Source of the DNA: Haematococcus lacustris
Lineage: Eukaryota; Chlorophyta; Chlorophyceae; Chlamydomonadales; Haematococcaceae
DNA length: 64,000 nt
Direction: 5' to 3'
Assembly: GCA_030144725.1 (NCBI GenBank)
Contig: JASKMD010000026.1
Coordinates: 15,698,814-15,762,813 of the forward strand
Shown here: positions 57,440-64,000 of the stretch, piece after piece
Layout: the number at the start of each line of letters is the position of its first letter
Numbering within the stretch: the stretch's first letter is position 1
Program-made: the position numbers and the translations under genes
Notes under the pieces: model-generated
The model's database searches: none
What the model was told of the DNA's origin: nothing
What the model saw: the letters and a program-made list of their open reading frames with translations, nothing else

Positions 57440-57735
57440 CATGTGTTTTGCGGGGATGTTGCGGGGTGTTTGGTCGTCAATACATGTGTTTTGCGGGGAT
57501 GTTGCGGGGTGTTTGCGCGTCAATACATGTGTTTTGCGGGGGTGTAGCGAGGTGTTGCGGGGTGTTTGGGTGTCCATACATGTGTTTTGCGGGGATGTTG
57601 CGGGGTGTTTGGGCGTCAATACATGTGTTTTGCGGGGGTGTAGCGAGGTGTTGCGGGGTGTTTGGGTGTCCATACATGTGTTTTGCGGGGATGTTGCGGG
57701 GTGTTTGGGCGTCAATACATGTGTTTTGCGGATGT
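57440..57735. repeat. GTTTTGCGGGG minisatellite
   Basis: Six or so copies of a 52-63-base unit containing TCAATACATGTGTTTTGCGG and GGTGTTGCGGGGTGTTTGG. Elements 1 and 2 have only one or two copies of the equivalent sequence (about 29640 and 37020). Confidence 0.85.
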
Positions 57736-57784
57736 AATAGTCGATGAAATAGTCGACATCTGTGCAGGTGCAGCCTGTAAAATG

Positions 57785-58135
57785 GTCAGCAGGACCCTGT
57801 AAAATGGTCGGCAGGACCCTGCACAGGGTCACCAGGACCCTGCACAGGGTTGCAGGACCCTGTAAAATGGTCAGTAGGACCCTGTAAAATGGTCGGCAGG
57901 ACCCTGCACAGGGTCACCAGGACCCTGCACAGGGTCACTAGGACCCTGCACAGGGTCACTAGGACCCTGCACAGGGTCACTAGGACCCTGTAAAATGGTC
58001 AGCAGGACCCTGTAAAATGGTCACCAGGACCCTGCACAGGGTCACCAGGACCCTGCAAATGGTCGGCAGGACCCTGCAAAAGGCCGATGCGCTAGGACCC
58101 TGCGCAGGGTCGTCAGGACCCTGCGCAGGGTTTTT
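57785..58135. repeat. AGGACCCTGTAAAATGGTC / AGGACCCTGCACAGGGTC array
   Basis: About 16 units of the family core. It is the complement of the array near the left end of element 2. Confidence 0.9.
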
Positions 58136-58284
58136 TCGGATTTCAAATGGTTATAACATCTCAACAACTTTGAATTTTTCAATGACAACAACGGCGATGA
58201 GTCGGCCTTTCCTGGGGCTATCTGCGGTATGCCTCCCGGGAGAAATGATGTAGGTGACTTCCGGCCTTAATCGGCGCGAGTGGC

Positions 58285-58492
58285 CCTGCAGCTGCTCCAC
58301 AATCCCATGGCAACTGCACGTGCCAAGCACATTGACGTGCACCACCACTTTGTCAGAGAGCGCATCACCAGAGGAGAGGTTGCTTTCAGCTACTGCCACA
58401 CTGACAGCATGCTGGCAGACATCTTTACCAAGCCTTTGGCAGCAGTGAAGTTTAACGCTGGGAAGCAGGGATGTGGAGTTTACAGCTCATAA
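58285..58492 (+). pseudogene. copia RNase H, 3' part
   Basis: It continues LQLLHNPMATARAKHIDVHHHF, then RERITRGEVAFSYCHTDSMLADIFTKPL, and ends GCGVYSS with TAA at 58490-58492. These are the canonical last motifs of copia Pol (HxRTKHIDIxYHF, ADxLTKPL). Confidence 0.92.
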
Positions 58493-58685
58493 GCAGGCAC
58501 AGGCATGTCTGCCTGAAACAGTCTGCTATGCCCAGCCTGTGTGTTTCCTTAGGACTGGGATTTGAGTAGCTTGTTGGAGTAATACAGTTGCACAGGCTTG
58601 TATGCCTGATTAAACAGCAGTTGTTTGATGCTTTGCAGTTGAGCACAGACCTGGTCAAACTCTTGGCTAGGTCACTGAGTGGGAG

Positions 58686-58945
58686 TGTTAGAAAGCTTGC
58701 CCTCCCGGTGCAGTTGATTTAGAGCACCGGGATAGTAGGGCGTGTGCCAGCGGCCTAGCCGAAGAGTGTACGAGTGTGACTGCTTGATATATGGCAGTTG
58801 CCAGGCAGAGTACGGCACCCTGAACTGGTGTCGTCGTCTGCCCGTGCAATCTTAACAGGTAGGCGCTTGCTATGCGCCAGCCTGTTATGGCAGATCTGTG
58901 TAAAACCCTGAACTGGTGTCGTCGTCTGCCCGTGCAATCTTAACA
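58686..58945 (+). repeat. 3' LTR of the copia element
   Basis: 260 bases, TG...CA. Its sequence is nearly identical to the 5' LTR except for an extra 31 bases (about 58735-58766). A short purine tract, GAGTGGGAG, immediately precedes it and is the likely polypurine tract. Confidence 0.92.
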
Positions 58946-59356
58946 GTTTCTCCTGCTGTGGGTCCTCCTGCAGCTCGTGTGGCACTGCGTTGGGCGCATC
59001 TTTATCCGTCGCTACTTTTGGGTGTTGTGGAGGATTCTGGCCTGTCCTCTTGGCCCGCCGATGCGGTTCCCCTAGCAAGTACCTTTAGGGCTGCGAGCTT
59101 ACGCTCATCGAGATAGTAGCGTTCCATCATACGGGTGCTGGGCTGCGATTGCTGGGCAGTAACCGCCCCCTACCAACCGCCTCTGGGCAGTCAAGGTTGC
59201 GCGTCAAAGCATGCGGAGGAGCCCAACAAGCCAGTGTGAGGGCTCGCTAGTCGCTCGTGCTGGTCGTATCTCGCGGTTGGGCACTTTGAAACTTCCCCCA
59301 TCCACAGCCAACAAATTTCCCCGATGTAGGGGGAACTTTTACCGGGAGACTTGATT

Positions 59357-60483
59357 GGCCTCCCAGATCACTCCGCCCGCCATTCTCGCGGACTGTGAAC
59401 ATGGTCGCTCGCTGCAACCTGGGGCTCAAGAGAGTGCGAACGTACGTGGGTCGCAGGCCGAAGCGCAAGATTCCCTGGGTTGGGTCGGGACCCCTCATGG
59501 CCCGGGCCCTTTCTGACACCTGGCCCGGGCCCTTCTGACACCTGAGCCGGGACCTGCCTGACCCTGCCTCCAAGCATGCACAGCATCTCACTGAGGTGTC
59601 AGCAGCACCGTGCGTGGACTTTGTTTCGCTACCGTGCACTCTGCAAACGCCTTGGCCCCATCATTTTGAGGCTTTTGTCAAGAGCTTAAACCTTTCGGCC
59701 AGTGGTCCTTTCCGCGTGCTTCCACCTTTGTCGTATAGCTTATAGAGTCTATATTCAGGGATGTAGCCCAGGCAAGCTCTATCACCTTGTGTGGTACATA
59801 CAATGACAAAATGTGGCAGAGGGTGATGGTGGCATGGAGCGATCTCATCACAGGGGCCGATTGGCAACTTTCTGGGTTCATCCCCGACGGGTTGGACCCT
59901 GTGCTACCGTTGGGCGCCCTCATCGCTACGTTTTTTGAACTGTGCGCTAAACTCAAGCCGAAAATTGCGATGGGCCATCCTGGACCCCGACGCCGCGCCC
60001 TCCTGGCACGCCATAAAGCTATACGTGCCAAGCTGGTAAGCAGTGGCAGTGGCAGTGGCGGAAGCCTAAAATGTGGCGGGAACGAGGCAGATGACATGTA
60101 AGGCAAAGCACCTTCGATTAGAACCAGCAGCAACAACTGAGCCAAGATAGTACAACTGAGCCGATAGAGAAACTGAGCAATAGAGGAAGTGAGCCAATAG
60201 AGCCGAAAAAGTTAACAGTGCCATGCACCCAACTTGCACCGACTTCGAAGAAGCGTGGCGTGACTCAGTCTCGTGGTGTAATGACATGGCTCGGTAGCAT
60301 GGCGCTCTGCGATGGCCTACTGCGTAGTACTGCGAGGCTGCCTCTTTAGTGCGAACTCCATGGTGCGAACTTTGCTACGGATGCCACGGAGCGCCTCGCT
60401 TCCCTGCTCTTGTACGTGGGTCGCTGCTTGTTTGCGCTATCTCAGTTTTCGACCTGGTGGCGGGCGGAGTGATCTGGGAGGCT
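59357..60483. mobile_element. 1.1-kb element with 24-bp inverted ends inside T1
   Basis: The ends are CCTCCCAGATCACTCCGCCC (59357) and its inverted copy GGGCGGAGTGATCTGGGAGG (ending at about 60483), with 24 matching bases. The uninterrupted T1 sequence at 26175-26185 shows where it went in. No transposase is seen. It carries one protein-like open stretch, so it may be a non-autonomous element holding a captured gene fragment. Confidence 0.7.
59745..60101 (+). CDS. Unrecognised open stretch in the 1.1-kb element
   Basis: A frame following a TAG near 59735 reads LIESIFRDVAQASSITLCG, then MWQRVMVAWSDLITGADW and LSGFIPDGLDPVLPLGALIA, to KAIRAKL. A GTAAGC donor at about 60036 may end an exon. Composition is ordinary, unlike the repeats around it. 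It has no proper start and no known domain. It may be an exon captured from a host gene or part of a lost transposase. Confidence 0.3.
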   Translation, partial: ESIFRDVAQASSITLCGTYNDKMWQRVMVAWSDLITGADWQLSGFIPDGLDPVLPLGALIATFFELCAKLKPKIAMGHPGPRRRALLARHKAIRAKLVSSGSGSGGSLKCGGNEADDM

Positions 60484-60662
60484 TCAGTCTAAAACGCGAG
60501 TTTTAGCGCGCGTGACTTACCGCGATAGACTCAGCTACCCTCCACTAGCGCGTGGTGCGATGCGCAGGCCTGGCACGGATTGGCGGGACCAACGGCCGGG
60601 GTGACCTGCTGGAGGCGGGGGAGGAAAAAGTAACAATTTCATGGTTCCCACTTTTCACTCGG

Positions 60663-60676
60663 TCGCAACGTTGCGA
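60663..60676. promoter_or_regulatory. Palindrome TCGCAACGTTGCGA upstream of GST copy 7
   Basis: Same element and spacing as before copies 3, 5 and 6. It lies 57 bases inside the right flank of the transposon block. Confidence 0.5.
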
Positions 60677-60801
60677 AACCCTACCGGGTTTACGGCGTAG
60701 ACGTGCACGGTAACATCAGTGGCATCACTGGTAGCAAAGTGCCGAAGCGACCGACAACGGAGTGAGGGCTTCGTCAAGTCGATCCGTTGACCAAGCACGA
60801 G

Positions 60802-62491
60802 ATGGCTCCCCACCTCAAGCTCATATACTTCGACATTGTAAGCGTTCAGCAGCAACTCGGCAAATGACAGGTGTCTTTTTTGGCGGGTCGGGCCGTGGGT
60901 GAGGTGCTGGCGCATAAGAGGAGGGCTTTGCGCTGCTTGACAGCAGCTGGTCTGGTATGCAGCCGCCAGAATCCCTTTCACGCTGCCTTCTCTCCCCCTC
61001 ACTGTCCTCCCCTGCAGCCTGGGCGGGCTGAGGTGACTCGTGTGCTGCTCACTATCGGCAAGGTGCCCTTTGAATATTGCACTATCAGCACTATCAGCCG
61101 GGAGCAGTGGGCTGAGGTGAAGCCGACCATGCCCTATGGCCAGGTCCCAGTGCTGGAGGTGGGTGCCTGTGAAGGTGCAGGGGGAGGGGGAAGGGGATGG
61201 GGGCATGCAACTGCTGCCGCTTCCACCTGGCCTGTGCTGCTGCCTGACCTGCAAGCTGTCCTGGGCTGCAGGTGGACGGCAAGCAGCTGGCCCAGAGCTC
61301 AGCCATTGAGCGCTATGCAGCCAGGCTGGCAGGGCTGTACCCACAGGATGCGTGAGTGGGGTCTTGAGCCCGTGTGCATGGAGCACAATGCAGCGGCACC
61401 TTACTCACGTGTCTTGAGCCTGTGTATATGGTACAGCATGCAGAGACACCTCACTCATGGCACATGGAGTGACATGGGTGACTTCTAAATTAGGCAAGCC
61501 TGTCACACCATCATCACACCTGACAGCACCCTTTTGCCTGGATGTAAGTGTGGCGATGTTAAGCACCACCGAGCCATCATGAATGTGTCAGCTGCAGGAG
61601 GGCCTCAAACATGGTCCACTGGCTCTGCCCTGCTGTTGGCTGCAGGTGGGAGGCGGCCAAGGCAGATGAGCTGGTGTGCTTCATGAAGGAGTGGCTGGAA
61701 GACGTCGTAAGGTAGTCACAGGCACCTTCAGCCCTGGGTTACAGCTGCCACTACTAGCAATAATAGCGATAGTGATACCAGCAGCGATAGCGAGCTGCCT
61801 TACATGCCATAAGCTAGGTCGAGTTTGACGTGAAGCTGTTGGCAGAACTCCCAGCCCAGCTGTGTTCTCCTTTTGACCTTTTTGTGCCTGTTTAGCACCG
61901 TTTTTATCAAGAATGCTGATGAGAAGCTGGCGGCCCGCAAGGCCATGGTGGAGGGTCCTCTGCAGACCAGGATGACCAAGCTCAACTCGCTGCTGGTGAG
62001 GCACACCCTTGTTCTACCCTGCCCCTGGCCCCGTCTGCTAGCCCCACTTACCTGAGCCAGCTGCTTCACCACCTCGCTGCCAGCACCACCCCTGATGATG
62101 TGACCCCTGACCCGCACTTGTTACTGACCCCTGGGCCCCTGCCCCTTGCCTGGCTTGCAGACTGAGGCCGGGCCTGACGGCTACTTGGTGGGCGGCAGGA
62201 TGACCTATGCGGATGTGGCGGTTTTCGTGACGATGAGCTTCCTGATATGCGGCTTCTTTGATGGTGAGCGACAGTGGCCAGAGGGCAACATGAAGGGTCC
62301 AGGATGCAGATAGTGGAGGGGAGGTTCTGGTTTGGGGAGCAGGCGGTACAAGAGGATAGGCAGTCTGGCGGACATGCCCTCGAACACTGAGGCACCAACA
62401 GCCTGGCCGGGTGCCCTCACAGCCTGCAGGTGCCTCCTGGTGGCACCCCTGCTTGGTCCACAACGACCTGGCCTCAGCCCTGACCGCCCTG
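60802..62491 (+). pseudogene. Sigma-class glutathione S-transferase, copy 7, last exon missing
   Basis: Exons 60802-60837, 61018-61158, 61272-61351, 61646-61711, 61896-61995 and 62161-62263 match copy 4 most closely. Exon 2 has a 9-base duplication (ACTATCAGC twice), adding Thr-Ile-Ser: YCTISTISREQW. Intron 6 is nearly identical to that of copy 4 up to 62491 and then changes abruptly to unrelated sequence, some 17 bases before the expected exon 7. The helix VPRDLYRPFPAITAFHTRMA and the C-terminus are therefore lost. Its proximal promoter is intact but the distal part is 34.6 kb away. It is called a truncated gene. Confidence 0.88.
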
Positions 62492-62716
62492 ACGCCCTCA
62501 CACACTGCACTCACGATAAATAAGGCCGACGCGGGGGCCTTTTTTGCATCGGAAGGACTTTCTGCTCCGATAGAACGATAGAGCGTTGAGTTTAAGGGGG
62601 ACCTCGCTCTTGAATAAAGTCCTAACTCGCAGCGGTTGCGGAGATACAACGATCCGCGCGCGAGGTACCCCCCCCTTTTTGGGAATCTGTACTGATGCCC
62701 GTCTAATGGGCCCGCC
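62492..62716. other. Breakpoint sequence between GST copy 7 and the palindrome array
   Basis: No gene is seen. It contains AAGGCCGACGCGGGGGCC followed by six T, which looks like a stem and T-run but is probably chance in a eukaryote. Composition differs from the GST introns. Confidence 0.4.
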
Positions 62717-63468
62717 ATCTGTACAGATGCATGTCGATGGCCACAAGGATATGCGGCATCTGTACAGATTCCTTCCTTGCATCTGTACAGATACCACTTG
62801 TTGTCATCTGTACAGATTATTTTGGAATATCTGTACAGATACGTGAATCTGTACAGATATTTAAAGGTAAATCTGTACAGATAGCGTTAAGGTAGCATCT
62901 GTACAGATTTTGAGAGGTTATCTGTACAGATGTCGGGGGTATTTATCTGTACAGATGGCGATTTAAAGCATATCTGTACAGATGCCCCTAAAGTAAATCT
63001 GTTCAGATAGCAAGGGTAAAATCTTATTTAATTTAATATTTATTTAAAATCATATTGACAAATCGTATCTGTACAGATGGCGATAGGTGTATCTGTACAG
63101 ATGCCGGGGGTATTTATCTGTACAGATGGCGATAATAAGTATCTGTACAGATATGTCTATAATTATCTGTACAGATGCCCCTAAATTAAATCTGTTCAGA
63201 TAGCAAGGGTAAAATCTGTACAGATGTCGACAAGTGGTATCTGTACAGATGGCGATAGGTGTATCTGTACAGATGCCATGGGTATTTATCTGTACAGATG
63301 GCGATAATAAGTATCTGTACAGATATGCCTATAATTATCTGTACAGATGCCCCTAGATTCAATCTGTACAGATAGCAAGGGTTAAATCTGTACAGATGTC
63401 GACAAATTGTATCTGTACAGATGGCAAGAGGTGTATCTGTACAGATAGCAAGGAGCATCTGTACAGAT
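62717..63468. repeat. ATCTGTACAGAT palindrome array, 29 units
   Basis: 27 perfect ATCTGTACAGAT and two ATCTGTTCAGAT (62997, 63190) copies. From 63067 the start-to-start distance alternates strictly between 24 and 25 bases. Spacers follow a fixed order (GGCGATAGGTGT, GCCGGGGGTATTT, GGCGATAATAAGT, ATGTCTATAATT, GCCCCTAAATTAA, AGCAAGGGTAAA, GTCGACAAGTGGT) that repeats after seven units, giving a 172-base higher-order period (63067, 63239, 63411). The left part (62717-62996) has more varied spacers. Confidence 0.97.
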
Positions 63469-64000
63469 ACCCGGGGGTTTGAATGTCTTACCATATCACG
63501 CCCACGCGATCACATTGAGAACTTCAACGATGGCCTTGCTTGGACATCGTAATCCGTAGCAAACCGCCATGCAGCCTCACGCCATGCAGCCTCACGCGTC
63601 TCATAGCGTTCGACCTAATAAGTGGCCACGATCAGCAACAACTAGCCTACATCAAGCGCTGTGACTCGCGATTTCGCGATGTGGTCCCTCGCCTTGGCCT
63701 CACAGCCATACGCGAATAGTCACAACAAGGAGGCGCAGCTACTAGCTACAGGAATAATGCAGGAGTCGTAGCCAGGAGGCGCAGCAAGAACAGCCTGGAG
63801 CAGCGGAGCGGATGAACAAGAAAAGCAAGGGGGGCACGAACAACGACGACAAAGGTGCGATCAGCGCATCCCAATCGGGGGTGCATCATATGTGGCATGC
63901 GCTGCGTTGCGTGTGCATGTGCAGTGCAAAGTAAGCACCGCAAGGAGTGCAAACTTGGAAAGGTAGCTGTGAGCAACAGCCTTGCGGTGCAACCATGAGC
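63469..64000. other. Right edge, no gene recognised
   Basis: A short direct repeat, ATGCAGCCTCACGC, is at about 63570-63598. From 63730 the sequence AGGAGGCGCAGC resembles the interior of GGGTCCT element 3 near 55380, suggesting another element begins or ends here. Confidence 0.35.

Larger units (their letters stand above)
54293..58284 (-). mobile_element. GGGTCCT-family repeat-filled element 3, inserted in copia RNase H
   Basis: It has CACTCGTGCAAATTAGCGGC at the left and the inverted CACTCGCGCC end at the right (GGCGCGAGTG, to 58284). It is flanked by GC on both sides (54291-54292 and 58285-58286). Removing the insert and one GC restores CDNQAALQLLHNPM in frame, proving the 2-bp target duplication and the exact ends. 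Relative to elements 1 and 2 it is inverted. It contains the same parts: right arm duplicated (54480-54600 and 54690-54830), GGACCCTGCA arrays, C-rich pentamers, a minisatellite and the left arm (58135-58284). Confidence 0.9.
49345..58945 (+). mobile_element. Ty1/copia LTR retrotransposon, defective, with an insertion
   Basis: It is flanked by a 5-bp target duplication GTTTC (49340-49344 and 58946-58950) inside T1 copy D. LTRs begin TGTTAG and end TTAACA. The order is gag, zinc knuckle, integrase, reverse transcriptase, RNase H, which defines copia. Without the 4.0-kb GGGTCCT element in RNase H it would be about 5.6 kb. Pol has several frameshifts and the protease active-site motif is not found. 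Confidence 0.93.
26047..60606. mobile_element. 34.6-kb nested transposon block with inverted T1 ends
   Basis: Both ends start with GGTCACCCCGGCCGTTGG read inwards. About 135 bases match (26047-26180 and 60474-60606), and the match resumes on the far side of a 1.1-kb insertion (26181-26600 against 58951-59360). The left flank ends CACTGCT and the right flank begins TGCTGGAGGCGG. In other GST copies this sequence is continuous (CTGCTGGAGGCGG at about 16210). TGCT can therefore be read as a 4-bp target duplication; an imperfect 8-bp reading (ACTGCTGG/CCTGCTGG) is also possible. The block separates the distal and proximal upstream sequence of GST copy 7. Confidence 0.8.
58951..60606 (-). mobile_element. 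T1 copy D, outer arm with terminal repeat
   Basis: The continuation of copy D after the copia insertion. 58951-59356 matches A 26600-26181 in reverse, and 60484-60606 matches the A terminus. The gap between is a 1.1-kb foreign element. Confidence 0.85.

Noticed and set aside
62510..62550. Rho-independent terminator-like stem with T run, suggesting bacterial DNA
   Set aside because: Isolated in eukaryotic context, with algal-type repeats on both sides; a chance stem is more likely.
62717..63468. CRISPR array
   Set aside because: The repeat is only 12 bases and palindromic, the spacers are 12-13 bases and recur in fixed order, and the context is a eukaryotic nuclear gene cluster.
1..64000. 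tRNA or rRNA genes
   Set aside because: No cloverleaf with box A/B and no rRNA core sequence was recognised; the only tRNA-like match is the copia primer site.

Overview
The window is nuclear DNA of a green alga. The evidence is many short GT-AG introns with C-rich acceptors, TGTAA-type polyadenylation signals, heavy CTG/CAG and G-rich pentamer repeats, and dense transposons. The wording of the Fanzor-like remnant and of the GST exons recalls Haematococcus/Chlamydomonadales sequence from memory. That genus-level placement is inference and no search was run.

Layout. 1-4816 (minus): the 5' two thirds or so of VPS52 (GARP/EARP tethering subunit), eight exons with CAG-rich introns; the 3' end lies off the left edge. 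5412-6040 (plus): a complete three-exon FAM32A homologue, divergently arranged with VPS52. 7183-9404: a decayed DNA transposon with 33-bp inverted ends and tnp2-like coding debris. 10037-10918: C-terminal debris of a Fanzor/TnpB-like nuclease. 11206-11400: a truncated copy of FAM32A. 11480-25669 (plus): six tandem seven-exon sigma-class glutathione S-transferase genes. Copy 1 has a transit-peptide-like N-terminus and copy 6 carries a nonsense codon. A seventh copy lies at 60802-62491 and has lost its last exon.

26047-60606 is a 34.6-kb nest of transposons inserted between the upstream region of GST copy 7 and its proximal promoter. Its outer ends are inverted copies of one DNA transposon (here T1). 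Inside are two further T1 pieces, a Ty1/copia retrotransposon (49345-58945) inserted in a T1 copy, and three 4-6 kb repeat-filled elements with CACTCG termini, here the 'GGGTCCT family'. One of these sits in the copia RNase H domain. A 3.7-kb element bounded by about 200-bp hairpins (43734-47402) and a 1.1-kb element inside the right T1 end complete the nest. The order of insertion can be read from the nesting.

62717-63468 is an array of 29 copies of the 12-bp palindrome ATCTGTACAGAT at 24/25-bp spacing, with a 172-bp seven-unit higher-order repeat. The last 500 bases hold nothing I recognise.

The genes fall into a housekeeping pair (vesicle tethering, splicing), a detoxification/redox gene cluster growing by tandem duplication and gene conversion, and a transposon load that has split that cluster. 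All exon borders were placed by eye from splice signals, reading frame and agreement among GST copies.
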